Shown here: positions 42,683 to 53,095 of the stretch, piece by piece
How the letters are laid out: each line of letters opens with the position of its first letter
How positions within the stretch are numbered: the first letter of the stretch is position 1
From: Anaeroplasma bactoclasticum
GTDB taxonomy: Bacteria > Bacillota_I > Bacilli_A > Acholeplasmatales > Anaeroplasmataceae
Direction of reading: 5' to 3'
NCBI RefSeq assembly: GCF_003550015.1
Contig: NZ_QXEV01000005.1
Span: 40,356-104,355 of the forward strand
DNA: 64,000 nucleotides
The notes under the pieces: model-generated
What the model was told of the DNA's origin: nothing
What the model saw: only the letters and a program-made list of their open reading frames with translations
Database searches by the model: none
Program-made: the position numbers and the translations under genes

Positions 42683-42883
42683 TTAATTAAATAATGTACA
42701 TCCTTCAGCCTTGAATTCCTCTATTTTATCCTGTAATTCCTCTACTGTAACTTCTAAATAATCTGCTAAACAATTAATGCAATAAAATCTATCTGTTTTC
42801 AAACTAATCAATTTTTTTGACAAAGCAATTTCATTTTTTGAAAGCTTTTCTTTTTCACAGATACAACACTTAATTATTCTCAT
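42683..42883 (-). CDS. Small zinc-ribbon protein (about 66 aa) in the BREX operon
   Basis: Start at ATG 42883, seven bases after GAGGA and 14 bp inside the end of brxL. The sequence MRIIKCCICEKEKLS...FYCINCLADYLEVTVEELQDKIEEF has a CxxC...CxxC zinc site followed by a helical segment. It sits between brxL and the cysteine desulfurase and may be a metal- or sulfur-handling adaptor, which is an inference. Not part of the usual BREX set. Confidence 0.6.
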   Translation of the reverse strand: MRIIKCCICEKEKLSKNEIALSKKLISLKTDRFYCINCLADYLEVTVEELQDKIEEFKAEGCTLFN

Positions 42884-44366
42884 TTTTTTCCTCACGAATA
42901 GAAAATTGAGGCAAATTCTTACCATGGTATTCGATATCCAATAAACCTAATTGATAAATAATAGTATCCCTCATCTTCCTAGCTCTATCAAGACAATAGC
43001 GTTTAAACTCTCTCACAGAAATGTCTTTTGAACTTCGAACATTTGGGAATAGAAGTTTTAAATATGCAGTAGCAATTCTTTTCACAGCTTCCGTATCTCT
43101 TGTATCAGCCGCATAAGGTACTTCAACCAATTCATCCACAATAGCTCTATATGATGAATCATTTCTAAGTTCATGCATAATAGAACAAAAATATTCAGAG
43201 TTTAACGCCCATCCACAAACTTTAAGGTCATCATTCATCCTTGGAATATTCCATCCTTTAATAAAACCATGAAATCTTTCTATCAAAGCAGACTCATGGA
43301 AAACACTTGGAAGTTCTGTAAACATATTAGAATATCCATCTGCATCCATAATCTCCTTACTAATATTTCCACATAAAATCATACCTGCATCAGAACGACC
43401 CTCATGATTTCCAACAGTATATATGCCAGATTCTAAATAGCCTTTCAAAGCAGCTCGCATTTCATCAACATCACTAAAAGAAATAGTTTGAACCTCATCC
43501 AAAGTGACAAAATCATTTGTAGCAATAAGACCTTCTGTATGACGTGTTTGATCATAAAACATTTTTGCCCTACTCATAACACCACCGCTAGAAAGCCAAC
43601 CATATCTACTGACGCGACCAAATAAATATGATTTTCCCGTACCCTTAGGAGCCAACTCAATTAGGTTTAATCTTTTTTCAACAAATGGTAACAATCTCGT
43701 AATCATTGTCAATTTTTCTTCTTCATTCTTATACCCTTTTGAATTATAATCAACAGCTCCAAGAATCACATTTAACCATTCATCAACAGTAAATTCTTTC
43801 CTAACATCTTTAAAATACTCTAAATCTATTTTATATGGGCAAAATGTCTTAAATGATAAAAGCGAAATCTTACCGCTCTTACCATCTTTTGCTTTTGATT
43901 TATTGGTATCAAATTCAAAAGACCAATCAAAATTATCAGGAGATAAATATCCCAATTCAACCATACCCCAAGTTTCTCCGTGAATCAAATCATCTTTATA
44001 CTTTTGCCATACATCGTCTTCAATAATAGTGAATTTATTACTTAGTCCAAAATCAGGCAAATTAAAAGATACTTTTCCAGTTTGAATGTTTATATCAATA
44101 GAAATCTTTGCCAAGAACTTTACATGTTGATTTTCTTTTACAATTCTATTTTTAATGCTATCCCAATCTTCTCTTCTTGGTAAATACGTGTGAACAAAAT
44201 TTGTAACTTCATCAACGCTAAAAAAGCCAGATTCATCTTCAAATTTTTTTAATATCCAATCCCTCATAAATGAAGGCAAACTTAAAGAATTGAAAAAATT
44301 ACTTTTCTTTAAATCTTTGTATACTACCATTTCGTCAAAACAATTTTTCAACTTTTCATCTAACAT
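42870..44366 (-). CDS. brxL: BrxL, Lon-like AAA+ protein of BREX
   Basis: About 498 residues from ATG 44366 (GGAGG six bases upstream; 17 bases after the pglZ stop). The AAA+ core has Walker A APKGTGKSYLFG, the long stretch GLIATNDFVTLDEVQTI (Walker B) and CGNISKEI, followed by ERFHGFIKGWNIPRM, a signature of BREX Lon-like BrxL. The C-terminal Lon-protease-like segment is short. BrxL is a DNA-binding multimeric motor needed for phage exclusion in several BREX types. Confidence 0.9.
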   Translation of the reverse strand: MLDEKLKNCFDEMVVYKDLKKSNFFNSLSLPSFMRDWILKKFEDESGFFSVDEVTNFVHTYLPRREDWDSIKNRIVKENQHVKFLAKISIDINIQTGKVSFNLPDFGLSNKFTIIEDDVWQKYKDDLIHGETWGMVELGYLSPDNFDWSFEFDTNKSKAKDGKSGKISLLSFKTFCPYKIDLEYFKDVRKEFTVDEWLNVILGAVDYNSKGYKNEEEKLTMITRLLPFVEKRLNLIELAPKGTGKSYLFGRVSRYGWLSSGGVMSRAKMFYDQTRHTEGLIATNDFVTLDEVQTISFSDVDEMRAALKGYLESGIYTVGNHEGRSDAGMILCGNISKEIMDADGYSNMFTELPSVFHESALIERFHGFIKGWNIPRMNDDLKVCGWALNSEYFCSIMHELRNDSSYRAIVDELVEVPYAADTRDTEAVKRIATAYLKLLFPNVRSSKDISVREFKRYCLDRARKMRDTIIYQLGLLDIEYHGKNLPQFSIREEKNENN

Positions 44367-44382
44367 AAATAACCTCCATTTA

Positions 44383-46626
44383 TTAAATATCAAAATCATC
44401 ATTTATCGAAGCACTTTTGCCTTTAGTGGTAAGGTCAATTCGCGATAATAGACTTCCATCATTAAATATATCAAGATGAAATAATCCAGCTTTTCTTATT
44501 TCATCGATAGTAAACTTATAATGAGTATCATCAACCTGGATAGAATGGTATTCTTTACCACCGTATCGCAAAGTCAAAGAAGATACAGACTTATTAACAA
44601 AAATTAGTATAGTAGCCGGTGTTTTATAATCTACTTTTACATTATTCTCAACAAGAAGTACTTTAATAGTTTTATCCTTCAAAGATAAAGAAATAACCGG
44701 AACAACTACCTCTTCAATTGTGGCGCCACCATGAACTTCAACATTTGCAGCTCTACTACCTTTAAATCTACCATAATCAGCTAACACAATATAACCATTT
44801 TCAACAGTTGCAAAATCCAAATCATATCCTTCAAATGCTTTACAACACCTTCCAGAATGCTCTCCTTGAGTATCAGTATCATATTTTTCATTCTTGTTGT
44901 ATAGTACTGCTAGTCTTGAAGCACCATGATCACTTGCAATTATATAGTTACTATACTTGCCCAAAGACAATGAAGTTGCAGCGTCACGTAAAACAGAATC
45001 TATAACTTCCAATTCAGAAGCTAAATGGATAGAATACTTATTATCATCACCATAATAAAATCCACCTTTGTCTTCATGTTTATAATCATCAAGAGTTTCA
45101 ATTTTTTTCTTATTATGCTTCCAATTTGCATAAAAGCCTTTATTAATACTTGTGATAGTAGGTAATTCAGCTCTACCGTAATTAACACTTATCATTAAAC
45201 CATATTCTCTAGCTTTTTCAACAATATAGCTTAAATACTCTGATCCCAACGCATCGATCCAGCAAAGAAAACTGCCATTTTTATCATATGAATTTACAAG
45301 AATATCCCTTGTTTCTAAACGATTAAAGTTTCTATCAACAGCTTCTTTTTCTACCATTTCCACAATTTTAGGTGACACAGTATTTTTTAACTTACAGTTT
45401 TTATATTCATAAAAATAAGCTGTCAAAAATTCATAATACTTGTTTGGCTTATCCGAAATAAACTCATACTTTTTTGAATAATAATACAAATCTGGATATA
45501 CATCCCTAAGACACGATGGCATCCCATTTTGGGCAATATATGAAATTATTTCTTCCTTTTCAACAATATGACAATCAGTAAGTTTGTATATTTCCTCTGT
45601 TGGATTTATTCTATTATTTGATACAAAAAGCGCAACTTCCGAATCAGGGAAAAATTTTATTAATCTTTTTCTATCATTATACAATTCATTAAAACCTTGG
45701 CTTTTATAACTAACATCTATAATATAGTTCAAAAATTTCCTCTTGAAATCGTCGAAAGTATCCAAAAAAGATAAACAGTACCTTAAGTATTTGTTTTCTA
45801 GCAATGAACCATTTTTAAGTAAATACACATAATATAACCAATGAACATTGGAATTACCATATAAAGATTTGTAGAACTCTTGCTCATCATATGCTAAATT
45901 ATACTTTTTAAAAATATTTTCTAAGGAGCCTATTTCTTTTATTTCTTTATACAAAAACTCCCAATTCTCATCGTTTCCACATTCCTTATTTATATTAAAA
46001 TTAGTAATTATTCTATTTAATGCCTCATAATGATCATTTACAATTCTTATATTAATATTAGAATCAGGAAATACAAAAGATGTATTTACTGTTAATTCAC
46101 CATTAACACCATTTTCCAAGCAATGTAATAGTCCTCTAATTCCATCTATATTGGAAATGCCTATTTCCTTAGATGCAAAAATTAGTTTAAGAGAAAATCC
46201 ACAATTGTTAGAAACACAAAATCTTCTTTCATCAAAACGCAAATCATTTTTTGCAAGCATTTCAATTTCTTTTTTTACACATTTCAACAAAAAAACAACA
46301 TGTGCTGTACCAACTTTAGAGTCTTTTAAGGAATTCAAAACGTCAAAAGCTCTTTTACTTCCCAATAACGATAGCCATTCACCGACACCTAAAACCACAA
46401 CATTATTGCTTTTGCAATCTACATCAGCAGTTAACAAATGTTCCTTTAGATTATCTAAATCAGGTAATTTATCGTCATCTAAGCAATGATCACTCAACCT
46501 AATGAAATCTACATCCATATGGTTAAGTTTTAATAATATTGAGTTGTATTCTTCATCGCCAACAACAGCAAAATAAGGCTTGTAATTCTTCGATTGAAAA
46601 AAAGCAACAATATTATCAATAATCAT
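44383..46626 (-). CDS. pglZ: PglZ, alkaline-phosphatase-superfamily protein of BREX
   Basis: About 747 residues from ATG 46626 (GAGGAGTG upstream). The PglZ domain is in the second half: LCWIDALGSEYLSYI (first metal Asp), IIASDHGASRLAV (metal D-H), TQGEHSGRCC and VEVHGGATIEEVVVPVI. PglZ is the hallmark protein of all BREX/Pgl systems; its exact chemistry is unresolved. It follows the brxC region by five bases. Confidence 0.9.
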   Translation of the reverse strand: MIIDNIVAFFQSKNYKPYFAVVGDEEYNSILLKLNHMDVDFIRLSDHCLDDDKLPDLDNLKEHLLTADVDCKSNNVVVLGVGEWLSLLGSKRAFDVLNSLKDSKVGTAHVVFLLKCVKKEIEMLAKNDLRFDERRFCVSNNCGFSLKLIFASKEIGISNIDGIRGLLHCLENGVNGELTVNTSFVFPDSNINIRIVNDHYEALNRIITNFNINKECGNDENWEFLYKEIKEIGSLENIFKKYNLAYDEQEFYKSLYGNSNVHWLYYVYLLKNGSLLENKYLRYCLSFLDTFDDFKRKFLNYIIDVSYKSQGFNELYNDRKRLIKFFPDSEVALFVSNNRINPTEEIYKLTDCHIVEKEEIISYIAQNGMPSCLRDVYPDLYYYSKKYEFISDKPNKYYEFLTAYFYEYKNCKLKNTVSPKIVEMVEKEAVDRNFNRLETRDILVNSYDKNGSFLCWIDALGSEYLSYIVEKAREYGLMISVNYGRAELPTITSINKGFYANWKHNKKKIETLDDYKHEDKGGFYYGDDNKYSIHLASELEVIDSVLRDAATSLSLGKYSNYIIASDHGASRLAVLYNKNEKYDTDTQGEHSGRCCKAFEGYDLDFATVENGYIVLADYGRFKGSRAANVEVHGGATIEEVVVPVISLSLKDKTIKVLLVENNVKVDYKTPATILIFVNKSVSSLTLRYGGKEYHSIQVDDTHYKFTIDEIRKAGLFHLDIFNDGSLLSRIDLTTKGKSASINDDFDI

Positions 46627-46631
46627 GTAAA

Positions 46632-47903
46632 TCACTCCTCTTTATTAATGATTTCTGCACCTAATTTAATATTATTTCTAACCATATCTATTAAGTATTT
46701 TTTGGCTTCTTCGCTCGTCATATTCTCTATTTTTTTAACAATTTTATCGCTTCCACCTGCGTCATATTCAGCCTGAGCCATTCGTTCAATTTCAGCTGAT
46801 ACAGTAGGATTTCCATACCAATCAAATGGTTCAATAGTTAATAATGAAAGTTTATCTCTAACCTTATCCAAATTTAAGAACTGGTCATATCCTTGAAGTA
46901 ATTTAGAAAAAGCAGTATTTATTTCTTCTTTAGAATTAATTTTTTCAAACAAGCTGGTTTTATTTAAGAATTCCATTGTATCCTTCAATTCTTTATCAAT
47001 AGCAACTTGTCTATTAAGAACATCAAATGCTTTTTTGGCTTCATCAAATTCTTTATTATCAACTAATAAGATAATTGGTGTTTTATGAATATAAGACCAG
47101 TCTTTAGGATTTTTAGAAGATGTTTTATCCTTCCAAAGAGTAATAATTTGATTTTTCAACTGATCCTTTTTATAACTATCAGCAAGTTGTTTAACAATTT
47201 GATTAGAGTCTGTTCTCCTCTTCTTAAATATGTTATTAAGCTCACCTTTTCTAAGATTATGAACTTCTTCTAAAGAAATACCATCAAGATATGGTCCATA
47301 TATATCATAAAAAACATTTTGCTCATTAGATAAATAATTTGAAAGTAAATCCTTATTTTCATCCATACTGTAAACATATCTTGCGAATTGATCTGGTAAT
47401 ATTTCTTTATCTTCAAAAATTGCTAATAAAAAATCAAAAAGTATCTTAGCAGAAGGATATTTGTTTTCAAGAGATTCATAAGAGCACATAATAAAACTTA
47501 TTTTCTCTTTCCAACCAACAAGCGCATCTTTTTTCTTGTTATAGTGAGTCATTAATATTTCATTTGTCAAATGTATAAACTTATAATCGCTTATCAAATA
47601 ATCAATTTGTTTATTACCGGTTTCTTTATCCCAAAGATTAGAGTAATCTACCTCAAATAATCTACTAACATCGGATAAAATTATATCACTAGCACCTATT
47701 TTATTTGATAAATCCACTAGTTTTCCACCTGAATAATGTTTCAAATACTCAAACATGCCTTGCTTGCATTTTTCAAGATTAAGTAGTGCTTCTAAATTGG
47801 AAGCAATACTTGGTCTATTTAAATATATTTTACCCAAAGAAAGGGCGATTGAATGTGATTTATCCTCGGCAGAAGACTGTAAAATGTCAATGTATTTTTT
47901 TTA
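46632..47903 (-). CDS. brxC: C-terminal part of BrxC, out of frame with the N-terminal part
   Basis: This frame is open from a TAA at 47901-47903 to the stop at 46632 (about 423 codons). It has no ATG with a ribosome site near its beginning: a TTG at 47837 is the first usable codon. Read from the A8 tract it continues the upstream protein without a gap (…STYDIIKK + YIDILQSSAEDKSHSIALSLGK…). The product is helical, with the acidic/charged character of BrxC C-termini. It is therefore treated as the second half of one gene separated by a one-base shift. Confidence 0.75.
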
Positions 47904-50766
47904 TGATATCATAAGTACTAGAATCACAAACATCTTCTAAACACCATACTGGTAATCCAAATTCTCTCATTTTCATTTGAACATCCAACATTGTTTGTTT
48001 AACGCTAACGCAGTGTTCAATATCAATTGACCATGCTTTTGATGTCAATTCATAAAATGCCTTTTCTTCTTGTGTCATTCTAACAATGTATGTATCATTT
48101 GCCTTTCTTTGTAGTTCATTAGCAATCATTTCAGCTAGTTTATCAGCAGTCATATTTTCATGAGATCCTTCAGAATCTGCAAATCTATAAGGATTATCAG
48201 AATAATCTTTTAAAAGAAATCCTAAAATAAATGAATAAATATTACTGCAAACAAAGCCATAATTATTTTCTAAATGATTCACTATTCTACTCATAGAAAT
48301 TTGACCCTCTTGCGAAAAAGAATTTTGAATTAGATTTTCAAGGTCTTTCTTTATAATAGATACACTAAGATTCTTTGTGGATTCATTAATCCAATATTGA
48401 TCTATGTTCCATACCTCATTTAAAACAGCACGTTCCTGATTTACAACTGCTCCACTCGTAGTTCTAATAATACCACATTTTGCAGAGGCCTTAGGTTGAG
48501 ATGGTTTTAATGCATTTTCGCTTACACCTCTATTGAAGTCAAAACAATGAGGATATTTATTTCTTACAATTGTCTGCAGTGCTTGACAAACAGATGTCGC
48601 ACCAGAATATCTTTCTCCCTCTTTACACAATTTAGAATAAATCACAAAAGTCCCTTGATAAATTACATTTCTCCAATTTTGCTGAATAATCATTTTAGCT
48701 CTATTATGATTTTCTGTTGCAGAAGTATTATTATTACCCATGTAATATTTTGACATTGCTTCATATTCAACATATTGTTTAAATAAATCTTCTGATAAAG
48801 GGGACAACAATGCTGAAATTACGGTTATTTCACTATAATCATCATTTTTCATTGTTTCTTTTATTAAATCAGTAAAAGAATTAGCCTCTTCTTCATCTTT
48901 AGCAAAAGCAATCACTGATTTAAACTTATATGGAAGAGGAGTATTCTTTAATTCATTCATCTTTCTAGTAAAATCCGAATACGTTACTGTAATTAAATTA
49001 CCATTATTATCAGCGAATCTAAGTTTTAAAGCAGGCGTTAAATTCAACACTGAACCTAAATTTCCGTCATCTATCAAAGTAGAAGTTGTGCATTTTGATG
49101 CAATACTCTTCTTATACTCTTCTATTTTAGCTTGATCCCCCGCCAAAACAGCAGCGCCATAGGCGTATTCATTATTTCCAATAGGATTTAAAACTAGAAT
49201 TCCTTTTTCTTTTAATGATTTAGCAATATTCTTGCAACTAACGTCTAATCCAGATGAAATTCCTTCGAAAGCATAACTTATATTTTTTTCGGTTGGCTTT
49301 AATAATGGAACTACCCCTCCTAATCGCTTATCAATTGCTTGCATTATAAGTATTGTTTTAAGAACACGCTGAAAATCATCTCTTAAATTTGGATATTGCT
49401 GATATGTATCTAAAACTGAGCGAATATCATATGACAATCCGCTTTGGCCTGGTTTACCATAAAAGAAATCCCATAACATATCAATGGTTAATAAAGGATA
49501 ATCATCTTCAGGACCAGTATTTTCTATAAACCATTGAAACGCTTTAACATCAGATGTATATTTTATAAAATCAAACATACTTCTTTGATTAGACTGGAAG
49601 GCCGATGCAATATGTTTCAAAATCATTGCAGCCATAGGATGTATAGGCATAATATTCTTTATAACATTTTCGTCTGTTATTTTTGCCTCTTTCATTACTG
49701 CTTGTCTGGAAGTATGCAATGATGAGTTTAAATCATCAGACAATATATTCCATGCATCAATAGCTGCTGGTTTTGGATTAAAAGCATGTGCAATCAACTT
49801 AAATGCTATATTATCAGGTAGTTTTATCTCACAGAAATTAAAACGTTGACGTACAACAGACCATGATTTATCATCTGAACTGATAATTGAATCAGTTTGA
49901 TGCGTTACAGGAATAAAGAAAAACGATGACTCTTCACATAGCGATATAACCTTTTGGAATTCGCCCAATGAATTCTTATTAATCTTGAAAAAATCACTAA
50001 ACTCATCCCAAATGAAAACTATCTTAACTTTGTTTTTTTCGGCAACATCTTTTATCCATGCTTTTAGTTGATCAGAATCAAAAGTCATTCCAGTCAACCC
50101 CTCTTTACTAGCTAATCTGGAAATATTATTCATTAATTCTGTGACTTTTTCATTTTTCTTTAATTTATCCCTAATTTCAGCTGCTGAAGATTGAGAAAAA
50201 GATGATTTCCATTCTGGTTTTTTCAATAAAATATTAAGTATCTCTTCGTGACCTTCTTCATCTATCCATTTAATAACAGCTTCTTTTAAAGTTTCTAATC
50301 CTTTATATTCATAATTGCTTCTTTCTAAGCTCTGCTTAATACTGTCTTGAACACATCTAAAAAATTCTCTCATTGTATTAATGTCGCCCGAAGCATAACG
50401 ATTTGCAACTAGAATTCCTCTGTCCTTATGCCCTAAAAGCTTAGCTAGCAAATCTTTACCTTCAGATGTATTTAACTCTGGATAAGAATTCCAATATGCT
50501 TTGACAACATCTTCAGGTTCCTCTAATAATTTTCTCAATGCGTAAGCACATTGTGATTTTCCTGTTCCATAAGCACCATGTATCCAAACTGAACGCTTCG
50601 TTGTTCCACCTAACATTCGTTCAACAGATTTTAACAATTCTATAAAATCTTCATGAGGATAAGTATTCTTCCACGGAGCACCATCATCAATAGCAGTATC
50701 ATCAATACAAGGAAAATAATTTTCATCTATATCAAAATAATACCTATATTTATTTGTTTCACTCAT
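47887..50766 (-). CDS. brxC: BrxC-like P-loop ATPase of BREX type 4, N-terminal part
   Basis: About 959 residues from ATG 50766 (GAGGAGG nine bases upstream, four bases after the brxP stop). ATPase motifs: Walker A WIHGAYGTGKSQ near residue 60 and a Walker-B-like VKIVFIWDEFSDFF, followed by FIPVTHQTDS. BrxC proteins are usually about 1,200 residues; this one stops early at a TGA (47887) just past an A8 run, and the missing C-terminus continues in another frame. Joined, the protein would be about 1,377 residues. Confidence 0.85.
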   Translation of the reverse strand: MSETNKYRYYFDIDENYFPCIDDTAIDDGAPWKNTYPHEDFIELLKSVERMLGGTTKRSVWIHGAYGTGKSQCAYALRKLLEEPEDVVKAYWNSYPELNTSEGKDLLAKLLGHKDRGILVANRYASGDINTMREFFRCVQDSIKQSLERSNYEYKGLETLKEAVIKWIDEEGHEEILNILLKKPEWKSSFSQSSAAEIRDKLKKNEKVTELMNNISRLASKEGLTGMTFDSDQLKAWIKDVAEKNKVKIVFIWDEFSDFFKINKNSLGEFQKVISLCEESSFFFIPVTHQTDSIISSDDKSWSVVRQRFNFCEIKLPDNIAFKLIAHAFNPKPAAIDAWNILSDDLNSSLHTSRQAVMKEAKITDENVIKNIMPIHPMAAMILKHIASAFQSNQRSMFDFIKYTSDVKAFQWFIENTGPEDDYPLLTIDMLWDFFYGKPGQSGLSYDIRSVLDTYQQYPNLRDDFQRVLKTILIMQAIDKRLGGVVPLLKPTEKNISYAFEGISSGLDVSCKNIAKSLKEKGILVLNPIGNNEYAYGAAVLAGDQAKIEEYKKSIASKCTTSTLIDDGNLGSVLNLTPALKLRFADNNGNLITVTYSDFTRKMNELKNTPLPYKFKSVIAFAKDEEEANSFTDLIKETMKNDDYSEITVISALLSPLSEDLFKQYVEYEAMSKYYMGNNNTSATENHNRAKMIIQQNWRNVIYQGTFVIYSKLCKEGERYSGATSVCQALQTIVRNKYPHCFDFNRGVSENALKPSQPKASAKCGIIRTTSGAVVNQERAVLNEVWNIDQYWINESTKNLSVSIIKKDLENLIQNSFSQEGQISMSRIVNHLENNYGFVCSNIYSFILGFLLKDYSDNPYRFADSEGSHENMTADKLAEMIANELQRKANDTYIVRMTQEEKAFYELTSKAWSIDIEHCVSVKQTMLDVQMKMREFGLPVWCLEDVCDSSTYDIIKKIH
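47895..47902 (-). repeat. brxC: A8 homopolymer at the brxC frame junction
   Basis: Eight A on the coding strand (…ATCAT-A8-TACATTGAC…). With seven A the two brxC frames fuse; with eight the protein ends three codons later. Such tracts slip during replication or transcription. Confidence 0.8.
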
Positions 50767-50770
50767 TTGA

Positions 50771-53080
50771 TTATACCTCCTCAAATAATTTTAAAACATC
50801 AGATGATTTTTTTTCTGATAAACTAATTTTTTCCAAATCATTTGTAAACGTTGCATTTATAAAATCTGGATACTTAGATGTCAATCCTAATAAAAAAGAT
50901 TTAATTTCTTCTCTATCTAACCCATATATTTTGTTTGGGGAAACACCATTTCTATCAACATCTTCATTGAAAAGCCAACTCAATGTAAATTCCCTATAAT
51001 TGTTACATTCTTCTGCAAACCTAAATAAAGAATATAATACAACCCTGGCATCATTTATGATACACTTGGTTCTGCACAATGATTCAATTTGTCTACCATT
51101 ATCAATTACACTACCAAAATTCAAGGAATACCCCAAAGGAGTTTCACAAAAACGTTTATACGCTCCAACTATTGCTCCAGAATCAGTTTTGCTTACATCA
51201 AATGACATTAATAACTCAACAGCATTTTCTCTTGAATAGTACATGCCAATATCAAAATTTTCAATATACCAATTGATTTGAGGATTATACGCTAAATTGG
51301 CCAAAATAACACCCCAAAGTGAACTATTTTCCCAACCTATTATTTTACTAATATCATATAAATATGTTGTTCCACCTTTTTCATCAATTAATCCGCTATC
51401 ACGTAAAAATCTTTTAAACATATTAATTTGGTTAGGTCCAAGAGTTGGCAATTCCCAAAAATCATTTCCTTGTTCAAAAAAATCTCTTATCCAATCATTT
51501 TTAGGAGCATGACTAGCAAAAGAATTTATACTTCCATTTTTCATTCTTGTATTACCTCCATTTGAAGTTCTTAATGAGTGATATAGTAAGCATCCATCAT
51601 CGATCTCATAGCATTGTTGGCAATGAATGCACTTATCAATATTGATTCCATTTACAAATGAAATTGCGCCTTGTCTACAATTTGTTTCACAAACCTTACA
51701 TCCAACGCAATATGCTGATTTATGAAACAACTGTTTAAACCTTTTTATTTCAGTAGGATATTTTTTTTGCAAATTTGAATCAACATAAACATCATAACCG
51801 TTTTGTTTTTCTTTTATATCAAAATCAAATGGTAAAACACCTAAAGGTTTTATCCATTCTTTCCAGTTTGAATTAGGGTCAGTAATTGAAATAATCAATT
51901 TATTAGAAGTTACTTTTTCAATATACTTTTTATTTTCAATATTTAAATCTCTACCATTTTTTCTAGCGTTCCAACCGCCATTAGAAATATACGTTTCTAA
52001 AGCCTTAGGATCATCCTGATAACGGCCATTTAATTCTTTAACAAATCCAATATATTTATCGGTTTCTGTAGGATAAGAATGGTACTGAACATAATCGCTT
52101 TTACCACCACTCATTGGGCAAAATAAACATCCAGCTCTAGAATTCCCCTTAATGTATGCCCCATTGATTGGTAATTTATGCTCATAAATATATAGCCAAA
52201 TCTCAGCAGACGTCCAATCAAGTATCGCATTAAAACTATATTGTCCTTTTTGTTTTTTACTAAAATTCTCATATTCATATTCACTTCTAGCGACACTTTC
52301 GTGCTTTCTAACACCTACAAAATCCATTCCAATGTAATCATTTTTTCCTGTAATTTCTCTTAATTTTAAAGTTTGAGGGGTACTCTTATGAACAGAGCAA
52401 CACCATCTCAAGACTCTAGCAGGTGGACCAAAAATTTTCCATGACTCATCCGGTTTAAAATGGCTTTTTGAGACATAAAAAGGCACTTCATCTCGTTCAC
52501 ATATTCTTTTTGTTTTTTCAACAACTGCATATGTGTCTGGACATTCCATACCAGTATCGCCAAAAATTACAACGAAGCTTTTTTTGGGTAAAGATTTTTT
52601 CACTAAATCTAATAATACTGCACTATCTTTTCCACCCGAAAAAGCCACATGAAATATATCCAATTTTTCTCGATATTTTTCATAAACACTTACAATCTTT
52701 TTTACTGTAGACGTTTCTATTATTTGTAATAGCTTATGATTCTTGCTAATCATAGTATCAATATCTATTGGTTTTAACTTATGCCCTGGTTGCTCTGGAT
52801 AAATTACATTATCATTTTCATCAGTTGCAAGGATTATTTCAGGTTTTTGATTAATATTACCACCCTTCAATCTTGCAACAATTTTACCTCTATAGATATA
52901 TTGATTTGCTTCTGCCCACATATAAGGAATATCATTTTGATTATCATATTCCCAATAAGCATCAAATCCCAACATATTTAATTCGTAAGCATATACCGGC
53001 CTTGGTTCTTTAGAAAAAATAGTTGGACTCGAATTTAAAACTATTCCCCCAGTATATTCATCATATGTATATGAGTACAT
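50771..53080 (-). CDS. brxP: BrxP, PAPS-reductase-like PP-loop protein with ferredoxin domain (BREX type 4)
   Basis: 769 residues; ATG 53080 with AAGGAG. The PP-loop ATP-pyrophosphatase motif FSGGKDSAV (148-153) begins a PAPS-reductase/DndC-like domain with WCCSVHK and GCLFCPMSGG. A 2x[4Fe-4S] ferredoxin motif (CVGCKVCETNC...CIHCQQC) follows at about 455-490, and a ~250-residue C-terminal domain completes it. BrxP defines type 4 BREX, which lacks the PglX methylase. Similarity to DndC, which installs phosphorothioate in DNA, suggests a sulfur modification, with electrons relayed through the Fe-S domain. Confidence 0.9.
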   Translation of the reverse strand: MYSYTYDEYTGGIVLNSSPTIFSKEPRPVYAYELNMLGFDAYWEYDNQNDIPYMWAEANQYIYRGKIVARLKGGNINQKPEIILATDENDNVIYPEQPGHKLKPIDIDTMISKNHKLLQIIETSTVKKIVSVYEKYREKLDIFHVAFSGGKDSAVLLDLVKKSLPKKSFVVIFGDTGMECPDTYAVVEKTKRICERDEVPFYVSKSHFKPDESWKIFGPPARVLRWCCSVHKSTPQTLKLREITGKNDYIGMDFVGVRKHESVARSEYEYENFSKKQKGQYSFNAILDWTSAEIWLYIYEHKLPINGAYIKGNSRAGCLFCPMSGGKSDYVQYHSYPTETDKYIGFVKELNGRYQDDPKALETYISNGGWNARKNGRDLNIENKKYIEKVTSNKLIISITDPNSNWKEWIKPLGVLPFDFDIKEKQNGYDVYVDSNLQKKYPTEIKRFKQLFHKSAYCVGCKVCETNCRQGAISFVNGINIDKCIHCQQCYEIDDGCLLYHSLRTSNGGNTRMKNGSINSFASHAPKNDWIRDFFEQGNDFWELPTLGPNQINMFKRFLRDSGLIDEKGGTTYLYDISKIIGWENSSLWGVILANLAYNPQINWYIENFDIGMYYSRENAVELLMSFDVSKTDSGAIVGAYKRFCETPLGYSLNFGSVIDNGRQIESLCRTKCIINDARVVLYSLFRFAEECNNYREFTLSWLFNEDVDRNGVSPNKIYGLDREEIKSFLLGLTSKYPDFINATFTNDLEKISLSEKKSSDVLKLFEEV

Positions 53081-53095
53081 AAAAATAAAACTCCT

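Noticed and set aside
46632..47837. C-terminal brxC segment as an independent 401-residue BREX gene
   Set aside because: The only early start is a TTG with no ribosome site, and the frame is open back to the A8 tract, where it continues the upstream protein without a gap.
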